A stretch of DNA of 64,000 bases, taken from assembly GCF_900182545.1 (NCBI RefSeq), contig NZ_FXTJ01000005.1, positions 62,001-126,000 on the forward strand. The letters run 5' to 3'. The position numbers and the translations under genes are program-made. This document shows, piece by piece, positions 1 through 9,252 of this stretch (its first letter is position 1; the number at the start of each line of letters is the position of its first letter). This stretch comes from Geodermatophilus aquaeductus (GTDB taxonomy: Bacteria; Actinomycetota; Actinomycetes; Mycobacteriales; Geodermatophilaceae). A model generated the notes under the pieces. It was not told the origin of the DNA. It saw nothing but the letters and a program-made list of their open reading frames with translations, and made no database searches.

Positions 1-299
1 GCCATGGACGGCAGGCCGCCGGCCTCGCTGGTGGTGTCCTCCATGAGGCCCGCGAGGCCGAAGAACTCACCGGGGTTGCCGAGCAGGCCGGCACCGACGT
101 CGTCGCCGAAGGCGACGGAGTAGCCGTAGAGCACCCAGAGCACGGTGATCAGTGCGAGGGCCCCGAAGCTCATCATCATCATGTTGAGCACGCTCTTCGC
201 GCGGACCATGCCGCCGTAGAAGAGCGCCAGGCCTGGCGTCATCAGCAGCACGAGCGCCGCGCTGGTGAGGATCCAGGCGGTGTCGCCGGTGTTGACCAC
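1..299 (-). CDS. amt: Ammonium transporter, N-terminal part (cut by window edge)
   Basis: The reverse strand reads from a GTG at 299 ([20 protein letters not shown]...) and stays open to the window edge, giving the first ~99 residues of an Amt/MEP-family NH3/NH4+ channel. The first membrane helix with [20 protein letters not shown] is the classic AmtB signature (roughly residues 23-43). A perfect AGGAGG (305-310) lies 5 bases upstream, fixing the start. In related actinobacteria amt is followed by glnK/glnB and glnD, which would lie left of base 1. A GlnR-like element lies about 130 bases upstream. Confidence 0.93.
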   Translation of the reverse strand, partial: MVNTGDTAWILTSAALVLLMTPGLALFYGGMVRAKSVLNMMMMSFGALALITVLWVLYGYSVAFGDDVGAGLLGNPGEFFGLAGLMEDTTSEAGGLPSM

Positions 300-429
300 G
301 GCAACCTCCTGAGGTGGGTCGTGGGCCGAGGGCCGCAACGAGGGAACGGGCCCCGGCAGGCCGGGGTCGGACGGGTCGCGGTCGCAGCCCTCCCTGGCGG
401 CGACGCGGCGTTCACGGTGCCGGGCGGGT

Positions 430-469
430 GTTTCCGGAGGCGTCGTCGACCTGTTTCCGGACGGTGAAC
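430..469 (-). promoter_or_regulatory. Candidate GlnR binding site upstream of amt
   Basis: On the minus strand the element reads TTCAC-N6-GAAAC-N6-ACGAC-N7-GAAAC. The actinobacterial GlnR consensus is gTnAC-N6-GaAAc repeated twice. Both GAAAC halves match and the first pair has the right spacing; the second gap is one base too long. amt is a classic GlnR target, so the location fits. No experimental support is available here. Confidence 0.4.
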
Positions 470-574
470 TCCGCGCCGCGTGTCCCGGGGGCGTGTGTCG
501 GCCGTGTTGCCGGCGCCCCGGGACGTGTCCGCCGTCACGTCCGGGTGGGCGTTCTTGCTGCGAGGCCCATGCAG

Positions 575-591
575 TTGCAAACTGTCTGCAA
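575..591 (+). promoter_or_regulatory. Nur-box-like operator upstream of the nickel/cobalt permease
   Basis: TTGCAA-ACTGT-CTGCAA is a near-perfect dyad (TTGCA/TGCAA arms) and matches the Streptomyces Nur (nickel-responsive Fur-family repressor) consensus tTGCaa-N5-ttGCAA. It lies 42 bases before the permease GTG, where it would block the promoter. This makes nickel-repressed expression the obvious hypothesis and favours nickel over cobalt as the physiological substrate. Confidence 0.65.
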
Positions 592-633
592 TAAGGTCCT
601 CGGCGTCCGATCGACCGCCCTCCTGGAGGAACC

Positions 634-1761
634 GTGAGCGTCCCCGCCCGAGCCGCCGCCGCACCGCCGGCCGCGCCGCTCCGCCCGGGCCGGCTCCGGG
701 GCTCCTTCTCCCCCCGCGAGTGGCGCTCCATCGCCGGCATGTCGGCGTTCGTGCTGCTGCTGCACGTCGTGGGCTGGGGCGTGCTCGTCCTCGCCGTCGC
801 GCCGCAGGAGTACCGGCTGGGCACCACCGGGGTGCTCGGCGTCGGCGTGGGCCTGACCGCCTACATGCTCGGCGTGCGGCACGCCTTCGACGCCGACCAC
901 ATCGCCTCGATCGACAACACCACCCGCAAGCTGGTCGAGGACGGCCGCCCGTCGGTGAGCACGGGCTTCTGGTTCTCCCTCGGCCACTCGTCGGTCGTGT
1001 TCGTGGCGAGCCTGCTGCTGGTGGCCGGGGTCCGCTCGGTCGCCGGCGTCGTCCAGGACGAGGGCAACGCGGTCGGCGAGACGCTGGCGCTGGTCGGCAC
1101 GCTCGTGGCCGGCGCCTTCCTGCTGCTCATCGGCCTGATGAACCTGGGCTCGGCCGTGGGCATCGCCCGCGTGTTCCGCCGGATGCGCCGCGGCGAGTAC
1201 GACGAGGCCGAGCTCGAGCACCACCTGCACAACCGCGGCTTCCTCGCCCGGCTGCTGAACCGGGTCACCCGCCGGGTCAGCCGCGCGTGGCACCTCTACC
1301 CCGTCGGCCTGCTCATGGGGCTGGGGTTCGACACCGCCACGCAGGTCGCCCTGCTCGTGCTGGCCGCGGGCTCGGCCGCGTTCGTGCTGCCCTGGTACGC
1401 GATCCTGGTGCTGCCGGTCCTGTTCGCGGCCGGGATGAGCCTGTTCGACACCGCCGACGGCGTCCTCATGTCGCGGGCCTACGGCTGGGCGTTCCTCAAG
1501 CCGGTCCGCAAGGTCTTCTACAACCTGACCATCACGGTGCTGTCGGTGACCGTCGCGCTCGTCATCGGCGTCCTCGTGCTGGCCGGCCTGCTCGCCGAGC
1601 GGCTGCACGTCGACGGCGGCCCGCTGGCCTGGCTGGCCTCGCTGGACCTGGAGTACGTCGGCTTCGCGATCGTGGGGCTGTTCGTGGTGACCTGGGCGGT
1701 CGCCGCGGCGATCTGGCGGTTCGGCCGGATCGAGCAGCGCTGGTCGGCCGAGGTCCGCTAG
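634..1761 (+). CDS. NiCoT-family nickel/cobalt permease
   Basis: This is a 375-residue polytopic membrane protein for high-affinity uptake of Ni2+ and/or Co2+. It carries the family signature [17 protein letters not shown] at residues 82-98, the [10 protein letters not shown] motif near 111-120 and LGFDTATQ near 230. About eight hydrophobic segments are visible. Start: GTG preceded by CTGGAGGAACC, a good ribosome site. A Nur-like operator lies at 575-591. Its stop codon shares a CTAG tetramer with the stop of the convergent ftsY. Substrate preference between nickel and cobalt cannot be read from the protein alone. Confidence 0.93.
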   Translation: MSVPARAAAAPPAAPLRPGRLRGSFSPREWRSIAGMSAFVLLLHVVGWGVLVLAVAPQEYRLGTTGVLGVGVGLTAYMLGVRHAFDADHIASIDNTTRKLVEDGRPSVSTGFWFSLGHSSVVFVASLLLVAGVRSVAGVVQDEGNAVGETLALVGTLVAGAFLLLIGLMNLGSAVGIARVFRRMRRGEYDEAELEHHLHNRGFLARLLNRVTRRVSRAWHLYPVGLLMGLGFDTATQVALLVLAAGSAAFVLPWYAILVLPVLFAAGMSLFDTADGVLMSRAYGWAFLKPVRKVFYNLTITVLSVTVALVIGVLVLAGLLAERLHVDGGPLAWLASLDLEYVGFAIVGLFVVTWAVAAAIWRFGRIEQRWSAEVR

Positions 1762-2978
1762 TCCCCTGCGCCGACGAGGCCCTCGGCGAAGGCCTCGGGC
1801 TCGAACGGCGCCAGGTCGTCGGCGCCCTCCCCCAGGCCGATCAGCTTCACCGGGATGCCGAGCTCGCGCTGCACCGACACGACGATCCCGCCCTTGGCCG
1901 TGCCGTCGAGCTTGGTCAGCACCACGCCGGTGACGTCGACGGCCTGCGTGAACACACGCGCCTGGACGATGCCGTTCTGGCCGGTGGTCGCGTCGAGGAC
2001 GAGCAGCACCTCGGTGACCGGGCTCTGCTTCTCCACGACCCGCTTGATCTTGCCCAGCTCGTCCATGAGGCCGGACTTGGTGTGCAGCCGCCCGGCGGTG
2101 TCGACGACGACGGTGTCGACCTCGGCCTCCACCCCGGTGCGCACCGCCTCGAACGCCACCGACGCGGGGTCGCCGCCCTCCCGGCCGCGCACGGTGAGCA
2201 CGCCCACCCGCTCGCCCCAGGTCTCGAGCTGGTCGGCGGCCGCGGCGCGGAAGGTGTCGGCGGCACCGAGGACGACGCTCTTCCCGTCGCCGACGAGGAC
2301 GCGGGCGATCTTGCCGACCGTCGTCGTCTTGCCCGCGCCGTTGACGCCGACGACGAGGACGACCCCGGGCCGGCCCTCGTGCCGGTCGGTGCCCAGGCGG
2401 CGGTCGAGGTCGGGACCGAGGACGGCGGTGAGCTCGCGGACCAGCAGCGCGCGCAGGTCGGCCGGCGTGGCGGTGGCCAGCACCATCGACTGGGTGCGCA
2501 GCCGCTCGACGATCTGCGTGGTGGCCGCGACGCCGACGTCGGCGGCCAGGAGCGTCTCCTCGACCTCCTCCCAGTCGTCCTCGGTCAGCCGCTCGCGGGC
2601 GAGCACGGTGAGCAGGCCGCGGCCCAGCGAGGACTGCGAACGGGCCAGCCGGGAGCGCAGCCGCACCAGGCGGCCGGCCGACGGCGGCGGCGTCTCGAAC
2701 GCGAGACCCGGCTCGGGCTCGGCCGGCGGCAGCTCGACGGCGGGCGGGGCCTCCGGCGAGACCGGCTCGACGGGGGCGAGCCCCTGGCCGGAGGCGGTGG
2801 CGCCCGCGGGCCGGTCGGTCTCCGGCGGGGCGGCCGGCGGGCGCGGGCGGGTGAGCGTGGTGCCCGAGACCGCGTCGTCGTCCAGGCGGGTGGTGCGGCG
2901 GCCGCGGCCGACGAGCAGGCTGACCCCGGCGACCAGGGCCACGAGGACGATCGCGATCGCGATCAGCACGAACTCCAT
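1758..2978 (-). CDS. ftsY: Signal recognition particle receptor FtsY
   Basis: The SRP receptor GTPase docks Ffh-ribosome complexes at the membrane for co-translational insertion. It has 406 residues: an N-terminal membrane helix (1-23), a Pro/Glu-rich linker (40-100) and then the NG domain. G1 is GVNGAGKTT at 211-219, followed by DTFRAAA (241-247), DTAGR (293-297) and TKLDGTAKGG (355-364). An ATG at 2978 with GGGAAG upstream is preferred over an ATG three codons earlier. The reading frame continues further upstream, but that stretch has no membrane or family features. It ends tail to tail with the nickel permease, overlapping by 4 bases. Confidence 0.95.
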   Translation of the reverse strand: MEFVLIAIAIVLVALVAGVSLLVGRGRRTTRLDDDAVSGTTLTRPRPPAAPPETDRPAGATASGQGLAPVEPVSPEAPPAVELPPAEPEPGLAFETPPPSAGRLVRLRSRLARSQSSLGRGLLTVLARERLTEDDWEEVEETLLAADVGVAATTQIVERLRTQSMVLATATPADLRALLVRELTAVLGPDLDRRLGTDRHEGRPGVVLVVGVNGAGKTTTVGKIARVLVGDGKSVVLGAADTFRAAAADQLETWGERVGVLTVRGREGGDPASVAFEAVRTGVEAEVDTVVVDTAGRLHTKSGLMDELGKIKRVVEKQSPVTEVLLVLDATTGQNGIVQARVFTQAVDVTGVVLTKLDGTAKGGIVVSVQRELGIPVKLIGLGEGADDLAPFEPEAFAEGLVGAGD

Positions 2979-3031
2979 GGCCGTCATCTTCCCAGCCCGC
3001 GCACAGCGGGCTCTGGGCGGAAGGCAGGTCG

Positions 3032-4750
3032 GTGGGCCACGCTGACGGCATGCCGCTGCCCGAGGGGGACACCCCGACCCTCCTGATCGGTCCGCTCCTG
3101 CGGCACGTCGACCCCGTGTCGGCCACCGTGTGGGTGGAGACCGACCGCCCGTGCACCGTCGACGTCCTCGGGCGGACCGTCCGCACCTTCCGCGCGGGCG
3201 GGCACCACTACGCCCTGGTCGTCGTCGAGGGGCTCGAGCCCGGGAGCACGACGCCCTACGAGGTGCGCCTCGACGGCGCGCGGGTGTGGCCCGAGGAGAG
3301 CTCGCCGTTCCCGGCGAGCCGGATCCGCACGCCCGGGCGGCCGGGGCCCTTCCGGCTGGCCTTCGGCTCCTGCCGCTACGCCGCGCCGAGCACCGTCGAC
3401 CTCGACGAGGGCATCCCGCCCGACGCGCTCGACGCCTACGCCGAGCGGGTGGCGTCACTGCCGGAGGACCGGTGGCCCGACGCGCTGGTGATGCTCGGCG
3501 ACCAGGTCTACGCCGACGAGCTGACCACCGCGACGCGCACCTGGCTGGGCCTGCGCCGGGGTGAGCCGGTCCCCGAGGACGGGCAGACCCGCGACTTCGA
3601 GGAGTACACCCGCCTCTACGCCGAGTCCTGGAACGACCCGCAGGTGCGCTGGCTGCTGTCGACGATCCCGTCGTCGATGGTGTTCGACGACCACGAGATG
3701 ATCGACGACTGGAACACCTCGGCGGCCTGGCGCCGCGAGGTGACCACGACCGACTGGTGGGACGACCGGATCGCCGGCGGGCTGGCCAGTTACTGGGTCT
3801 ACCAGCACCTGGGCAACCTCTCCCCCGCCGAGCTCGCGGACAACGCGACGTGGCAGGCCGTGCGCGCGCTGCCCGAGGGTGCCGACGCCGAGCCGCTGCT
3901 GCGCGAGATGGCCCTCGCCGCCGACCGCGACCCGCACACGGTGCGCTGGAGCTACGTGCGGCACTGGGGCGACGCGCGGCTGCTGATGGTCGACAGCCGC
4001 GCCGGGCGGGTGCTCGAGGAGCAGGGCCGCCGGATGGTCGACGACCTGGAGTTCGCCTGGGTCGAGGACCAGATGCGGCAGGCCGTCGAGGACGGCGTGA
4101 GCCACCTGCTGGTGGGGACCTCGCTGCCGTGGCTGCTCCCCCACGCCATCGACTCGATCGAGCGGTGGGACGAGGCGCTGGCGGTCCGGCACGAGGGCCG
4201 GCTGCTGGGGCGCGCCGCCGAGAAGCTGCGGCAGGCCGCCGACCTCGAGCACTGGGCGGCCTTCGGCGCCTCCTTCGACCGGCTGGGCGCCGCGCTGCTG
4301 TCCGTGGCCCGCGGCGAGCACGGCCGGGCGCCGGCGACGGCGGTGGTGCTCTCCGGCGACGTCCACCACGCCTACGCCGCCGAGGTGGTCTCCCCCGGCG
4401 GGCTGTCCGCGCGCGTGCACCAGCTCACCGTCTCGCCGCTGCACAACCAGGCGCCGCACCCGATCCGCGTCGGGTTCCGCATCGGCTGGAGCCGCTGGGC
4501 GCGGCGGTTCACCGGCGCGATCGCCCGGGCGGCGCGGGTGCGCCCCGCCTCGGTCGAGTGGGCGAAGGCGGCCGGGCCGTTCTTCGGCAACCAGGTGGGC
4601 GAGCTGGTCCTCGACGGGCGGGAGGCGCGGTTCGTGCTGCACGTCAGCGACCACCGGCCCGACGGCGAGGAGTGCCTGCAGCAGGTGCTCGACCTGCCGC
4701 TGGCCGACCCGGTGCCCACTGCGGCCCCGACCGCGGGGGTGACAGGCTGA
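3032..4750 (+). CDS. PhoD-like alkaline phosphatase family protein
   Basis: A 572-residue metallophosphatase of the PhoD type. It has an N-terminal Ig-like region (about 10-100), then AFGSCRY (110-116), GDQVYAD (156-162), FDDHEMIDDWN (about 218) and GDVHHAYAAEV (about 440), which are the metal-binding motifs of the family. No signal peptide or Tat motif is seen, unlike classical secreted PhoD, so a cytoplasmic phosphodi-/monoesterase is likely. The GTG start at 3032 has GGAAGG 7 bases upstream; an ATG six codons in is a weaker alternative. The next gene follows after 4 bases. Confidence 0.85.
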   Translation: MGHADGMPLPEGDTPTLLIGPLLRHVDPVSATVWVETDRPCTVDVLGRTVRTFRAGGHHYALVVVEGLEPGSTTPYEVRLDGARVWPEESSPFPASRIRTPGRPGPFRLAFGSCRYAAPSTVDLDEGIPPDALDAYAERVASLPEDRWPDALVMLGDQVYADELTTATRTWLGLRRGEPVPEDGQTRDFEEYTRLYAESWNDPQVRWLLSTIPSSMVFDDHEMIDDWNTSAAWRREVTTTDWWDDRIAGGLASYWVYQHLGNLSPAELADNATWQAVRALPEGADAEPLLREMALAADRDPHTVRWSYVRHWGDARLLMVDSRAGRVLEEQGRRMVDDLEFAWVEDQMRQAVEDGVSHLLVGTSLPWLLPHAIDSIERWDEALAVRHEGRLLGRAAEKLRQAADLEHWAAFGASFDRLGAALLSVARGEHGRAPATAVVLSGDVHHAYAAEVVSPGGLSARVHQLTVSPLHNQAPHPIRVGFRIGWSRWARRFTGAIARAARVRPASVEWAKAAGPFFGNQVGELVLDGREARFVLHVSDHRPDGEECLQQVLDLPLADPVPTAAPTAGVTG

Positions 4751-4754
4751 CGGG

Positions 4755-5570
4755 GTGACCGATCCCCACGGCGTCAAGCCGGCCCCCGGTCCCGACCAGC
4801 CGCCGATCCCGGTGCGGCTGGTCACCTTCAACACCCACCACGGCGTGGGCGACGACCGCCGGCACGACCTCCCCCGCCTGGCGAAGGTGCTCGCGGCCGC
4901 CGAGGCCGACGTCATCTGCCTGCAGGAGGTCGACCGGCACTTCGGCGACCGCAGCGAGGACGTCGACCAGGCGCTGCTGCTCTCGCGCGCGCTGGACATG
5001 CAGTTGGCGTGGGGCCCGGCCATCGACGAGCCGCGCCCGGGTGAGGGGCGGCGTCGCCAGTACGGCAACGCGCTGCTGTCCCGGCTGCCGATCCTCATCA
5101 GCGACGTGCACCCGCTGCCCGGCAGCGGCGAGCCGCGCAGCGCGCTGCGGACCCTGGTCGAGCTCGACGGCGGCGCGCTGTGGGTGACCACCACCCACCT
5201 GACCACCCGGTCGGCGGCCGAGCGCGCCGAGCAGGTCGCCCTGCTGCGCGGCCTGTTCGAGGACCCGATGGCCACCGGCGTGGTGGTCGGCGACCTGAAC
5301 GCCGCGCCCGACGCCCCGGAGCTCGCCGCGCTGCGGGAGGGCTTCCGCGACGCCTGGGAGCTGGCCCCCGACCGCGACGACCAGGCCCGCTGGCGGTTCT
5401 GGCAGCGCGACGAGGGCCTCACCCACCCGGCGCGCTCCCCGCACGTGCGCATCGACCAGGTGTGGGTGACCGAGGGCATCGGCGTGGGCGGCGCGCGGGT
5501 GCTCGACGGCGCCGGCGCGTCGGACCACCTGCCGCTCGCCGTCGACCTGCTCGTCCCCTCCGGCGTGTAG
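4755..5570 (+). CDS. Endonuclease/exonuclease/phosphatase family hydrolase
   Basis: 271 residues with the EEP fold motifs: VTFNTHHG near 24, the metal-ligand Glu in CLQEVDRHFG near 56, GDLNAAPDAPE near 177 and the catalytic SDHLPLAVDL near 257. The substrate could be a phosphodiester lipid headgroup, an inositol phosphate or a nucleic acid. No secretion signal is seen. Four bases separate it from the PhoD-like gene, so the two are probably one transcript. The stop codon runs directly into a 28-bp palindrome that should end the transcript. Confidence 0.8.
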   Translation: MTDPHGVKPAPGPDQPPIPVRLVTFNTHHGVGDDRRHDLPRLAKVLAAAEADVICLQEVDRHFGDRSEDVDQALLLSRALDMQLAWGPAIDEPRPGEGRRRQYGNALLSRLPILISDVHPLPGSGEPRSALRTLVELDGGALWVTTTHLTTRSAAERAEQVALLRGLFEDPMATGVVVGDLNAAPDAPELAALREGFRDAWELAPDRDDQARWRFWQRDEGLTHPARSPHVRIDQVWVTEGIGVGGARVLDGAGASDHLPLAVDLLVPSGV

Positions 5571-5597
5571 GCGGCAGAAATGGCCATCTCTGCCGCC
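5570..5597. terminator. 28-bp near-perfect palindrome, likely bidirectional terminator
   Basis: The arms GGCGGCAGA and TCTGCCGCC are exact complements around AATGGCCATC, whose core ATGGCCAT is itself palindromic. Only one A/C pair breaks the 28-base dyad. It lies between the convergent EEP-hydrolase and smc genes, and its first base is the last base of the stop codon. There is no T-run on either strand. Confidence 0.6.
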
Positions 5598-5603
5598 TGA
5601 GGG

Positions 5604-8600
5604 TCAGACCGGGTCGGGCTCGCGGAGGCGCTGGCTGATGACGCCGGTGATGCCGTCGCCGCGCATGCTCACGCCGTAGAGGGCGTCGGCGATCTCCATC
5701 GTGCGCTTCTGGTGGGTGATGACGATCAGCTGCGACGTCGCCCGGAGCTGCTCGACGAGGGTGAGCAGCCGGCCGAGGTTGACGTCGTCGAGGGCCGCCT
5801 CCACCTCGTCGAGCACGTAGAACGGCGAGGGCCGGGCCCGGAAGATCGCCACCAGCAGCGCGACGGCGGTCAGCGACCGCTCCCCGCCGGACAGCAGCGA
5901 CAGCCGCTTGACCTTCTTGCCCGGCGGGCGGGCCTCGATCTCCACGCCGGTGGTGAGCATGTCCTCGGGGTCGGTGAGCACCAGCCGGCCCTGGCCGCCG
6001 GGGAACAGCGTGGCGAACACGCCCTCGAACTCCCGCGCGACGTCGGCGAACGCGGCGGCGAAGACGTCGTGGATGCGCCCGTCGACCTCGCGGACGACGG
6101 TCAGCAGGTCGCGCCGGGTGGCCCGCAGGTCCTCCAGCTGGGTGGCGAGGAAGGTGTGCCGCTCCTCCAGCGCCGCGAACTCCTCCAGCGCCAGCGGGTT
6201 GACCTTGCCGAGCGTGGCGAGGTCGCGCTCGGCCCGGGCCGCGCGGCGCTCCTGGGCGGCGCGGTCGTAGGGCTCCGGGACAGGCTCGGGCTCCCCCGCG
6301 GCCTCGGCGGCGGCCAGCTGCGCGGGCGTGGGCGGCACCGGTGCGGCCGGCCCGTACTCGGCCACCAGCGTGGGCAGGTCGACGCCGAACTCCTCGGCCG
6401 CCCGCTCCTCCAGCGCCTCGATGCGCAGCCGCTGCTCGGCGCGGGCCACCTCGTCGCGGTGCACCTCGCTGGTGAGCCGCTCGAGCTCGGCGGTCGCGGC
6501 GCGGACCCGGGTGCGGACGTCGAGCAGCTCGGCCTCGCGGGCGGTGCGCTGGCGGGCCAGCTCGTCGCGCTCGGCGGCGGCCCGCTCCAGCGACCCGGCC
6601 AGCGCGGTGAGCGCCACCTCGGCGCCGGCGCGCACCCGGGCGGCCACCTCCGCGCCCCGGCGGCGGGCCAGCCGGGCGGCCTCGGCCCGCTCGCGGGCGG
6701 CGCGCTCCTGCCGGGCCTGGCGGCGCAGCGCCTCGGCCCGCCCGGACAGGGCGCGCGCCCGCTCCTCCGCCGTCCGCACCGCCAGCCGGGCCTCGGTCTC
6801 GGCCTGCCGGGCCGCGGCGACCTCCAGCCGCAGCCGGTCGCGCTGCGCGGGGTCGGGCTCCTGCTCTACCGGTGCGGCCTCGGCCTCGGCCAGCCGGGCC
6901 TCCAGCTCGGCCAGCGCCGCCTGCGACTCCTCCAGCGCCCGCTCCGCCCGGCGCTGCGCGGCGGCCGTGCGCTCGGCCTCGGCCGTGGCCGAGCGGGCCG
7001 CGGCACCGAGCTCGGCCAGCTCGGTGGCCAGCTTCGAGCGGCTGCGGTCGGCGGCCTGCCGGGCGGCCAGCGCGGTGTCGACGTCGGCCGAGCGCGCGCG
7101 GACGGTCTCGCGGGCGGCGGCGAGCCGGCCGGCGAGGTCGGCGGCGCGGGCGCTGGCGTCGGCGAGCTCGCGCTCGGCCTCGTCCACGCGGGCGCGCACC
7201 TCGAGGCCGGAGGGCGCGTTGGAGGCACCGCCCGTGGCGCGGTCGGCGCCGACGAGGTCGCCGTCGGCGGTGACCGCGCGGACCTCGGGGTGCGCGGCGA
7301 CCAGGGCGGCGGCGGCGCCCAGGGTCGGGACGACGGCGACGCGGTCGAGCACCCGCGCCAGCGCCGCGCGCAGCTCCTCCGGGGCCTCGACCAGGTCCAG
7401 GGCCCAGCGCACGCCCTCGGGCAGCTCCGGCCGGTCCTCGCGCGGCAGCGTGCCCGGGCCGCCGGTGACCAGCAGCCCGGCCCGCCCGCCGCCGACGTCG
7501 CGCAGGTGCGCCAGCGCGTCGACGGCGGCGGTGACCCCGGTGACGACGACGGCCTCGGCCAGCCCGCCCAGCGCCGCGGCCAGCGCCACCTCCGCCCCCG
7601 GTGCGACGGTGATCCGCTCGGCGACCGGCCCGAGGACACCGGCCAGCCCGCCCGACGCCCCGGCGGACAGCACCGCGGCCGCGCCGTCGACGGGGGCCAG
7701 GCCCTGGGCGAGGGTGTCGCGCCGGGCGGCCCAGGAGGCGCGGTCGCGCTCGGCGGCCCGCTCGGCGTCGGCCAGCTCGGTGACCGTGCGCGCGGCCGCG
7801 GCGTGCGCGGCGACGGCGTCGGTGTGCGCGGTGACCAGCGCGGTGTCCTCGTCGTCGGCGTCGGCCACGCCGGCCCGCCGCTCGGTGAGCCGGGCCTCGG
7901 CGGCCTCGGCCCGCGCGGTGGCCTCCGCGGCCGCCTGGCCCAGCCGCTCGGCCTCTGCCTGCCCGGCGGCGGCGCGGGAACGCGCGGCGGCGACCTTCCC
8001 CGACAGCCGGGCCAGCCCCTCGCGGCGGTCGGCCAGCGCGCGGGTGGCGGCCACCCAGGCGCGCTCCTCGGCGGCCAGCGCCTCGTCGAGCCCGGCACGG
8101 GCGGCGACGGCGGTGGCCAGCCGGCCGCGCTCGGCCTCCAGCCCGGCGGCGAGCTCGGCCTCGGTGGCGGCGACCCGGTCGGCCTCGGCCTCGAGCTGCT
8201 CGGGGTCGCGGCCGCCGGTCGCGGCGGGCGCGGTGGCGAGGAGGTGGCGGTGCCGCTCGGCGGCGAGCTGGGCGATGCCGCGGAACCGCTCGGTGAGCGC
8301 CGACAGCCGGTACCAGGTGTCCTGCGCGGCGCCCAGCCGGGGCGCGTCGGCGGCCATCGCCGACTCCAGCGCGCTCTCCCGCCGCGCCACCCCGGCCAGC
8401 TCCGCCTCGACGACGGCGCGCCGCTCGCGGGCGGCGGTCTCGTCGGCGACGTCCTTGGCCAGCGCGTCACGCAGCGCGACCAGGTCGTCGGCGAGCAGCC
8501 GGAGGCGGGCGTCGCGCAGGTCGGCCTGCACGCCCGCGGCGCGGCGGGCCACCTCGGCCTGGCGGCCCAGCGGCTTGAGCTGACGGCGCAGCTCCGCGGT

Positions 8601-9182
8601 GAGGTCGGCCAGCCGGTCGAGGTTGGCCTGCATCGCGTCGAGCTTGCGGAGCGCCTTCTCCTTGCGCTTGCGGTGCTTGAGGACGCCGGCGGCCTCCTCG
8701 ACGAAGGCGCGGCGGTCCTCGGGGCGGCCGGACAGGACGGCGTCGAGCTGGCCCTGGCCGACGATGACGTGCATCTCGCGGCCGATGCCGGCGTCGCTGA
8801 GCAGCTCCTGCACGTCGAGCAGGCGGACCTTGTCGCCGTTGATCTCGTACTCGCTCTCGCCGGAGCGGTACATCCGGCGGGTGACCGAGACCTCGGTGTA
8901 GTCGATCGGCAGCGCGCCGTCGGCGTTGTCGATGGTGAGGGTGACCTCGGCCCGGCCGAGGGCCGGGCGGCCGGCGGTGCCGGCGAAGATGACGTCCTCC
9001 ATCTTGCCGCCGCGCAGCGACTTGGCGCCCTGCTCGCCCAGGACCCAGGCGATGGCGTCGACGACGTTGGACTTGCCCGAGCCGTTGGGGCCGACGACGG
9101 CGGTGATGCCCGGCTCCAGACGGAGCGTCGTCGGGGACGCGAAGGACTTGAAGCCCTTGAGCGTCAGGCTCGACAGGTGCAC
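5604..9182 (-). CDS. smc: Chromosome segregation ATPase SMC
   Basis: 1192 residues, the usual SMC length. Walker A is GPNGSGKS at 31-38. Two long Ala/Glu/Arg-rich coiled-coil arms flank a globular hinge around residues 500-660. The C-terminal head has LSGGERSLTAVALL near 1097 and Walker B YVLDEVEAALDDVN near 1125. The protein forms the ScpA/ScpB condensin ring that organises and segregates the chromosome. It starts with ATG (MHLSSLTLKGFKSFA). A small coiled-coil gene and acyP lie upstream on the same strand, as in other actinobacteria. Confidence 0.97.
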   Translation of the reverse strand: MHLSSLTLKGFKSFASPTTLRLEPGITAVVGPNGSGKSNVVDAIAWVLGEQGAKSLRGGKMEDVIFAGTAGRPALGRAEVTLTIDNADGALPIDYTEVSVTRRMYRSGESEYEINGDKVRLLDVQELLSDAGIGREMHVIVGQGQLDAVLSGRPEDRRAFVEEAAGVLKHRKRKEKALRKLDAMQANLDRLADLTAELRRQLKPLGRQAEVARRAAGVQADLRDARLRLLADDLVALRDALAKDVADETAARERRAVVEAELAGVARRESALESAMAADAPRLGAAQDTWYRLSALTERFRGIAQLAAERHRHLLATAPAATGGRDPEQLEAEADRVAATEAELAAGLEAERGRLATAVAARAGLDEALAAEERAWVAATRALADRREGLARLSGKVAAARSRAAAGQAEAERLGQAAAEATARAEAAEARLTERRAGVADADDEDTALVTAHTDAVAAHAAAARTVTELADAERAAERDRASWAARRDTLAQGLAPVDGAAAVLSAGASGGLAGVLGPVAERITVAPGAEVALAAALGGLAEAVVVTGVTAAVDALAHLRDVGGGRAGLLVTGGPGTLPREDRPELPEGVRWALDLVEAPEELRAALARVLDRVAVVPTLGAAAALVAAHPEVRAVTADGDLVGADRATGGASNAPSGLEVRARVDEAERELADASARAADLAGRLAAARETVRARSADVDTALAARQAADRSRSKLATELAELGAAARSATAEAERTAAAQRRAERALEESQAALAELEARLAEAEAAPVEQEPDPAQRDRLRLEVAAARQAETEARLAVRTAEERARALSGRAEALRRQARQERAARERAEAARLARRRGAEVAARVRAGAEVALTALAGSLERAAAERDELARQRTAREAELLDVRTRVRAATAELERLTSEVHRDEVARAEQRLRIEALEERAAEEFGVDLPTLVAEYGPAAPVPPTPAQLAAAEAAGEPEPVPEPYDRAAQERRAARAERDLATLGKVNPLALEEFAALEERHTFLATQLEDLRATRRDLLTVVREVDGRIHDVFAAAFADVAREFEGVFATLFPGGQGRLVLTDPEDMLTTGVEIEARPPGKKVKRLSLLSGGERSLTAVALLVAIFRARPSPFYVLDEVEAALDDVNLGRLLTLVEQLRATSQLIVITHQKRTMEIADALYGVSMRGDGITGVISQRLREPDPV

Positions 9183-9252
9183 GGGGACAGCAGCCTAGCC
9201 CCGCCGGCGCAGGAGGCCGGGACGGACGAGGCGGGGAGGACGGGCGGGGCGC

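Noticed and set aside
480-3086. 868-residue plus-strand frame spanning the nickel permease and ftsY
   Set aside because: Arg/Pro/Ala-rich shadow in the wrong frame. The real genes on both strands show family motifs and ribosome sites.
2984-3208. Small minus-strand frame upstream of ftsY
   Set aside because: It overlaps the PhoD-like start, has no ribosome site and no conserved features.
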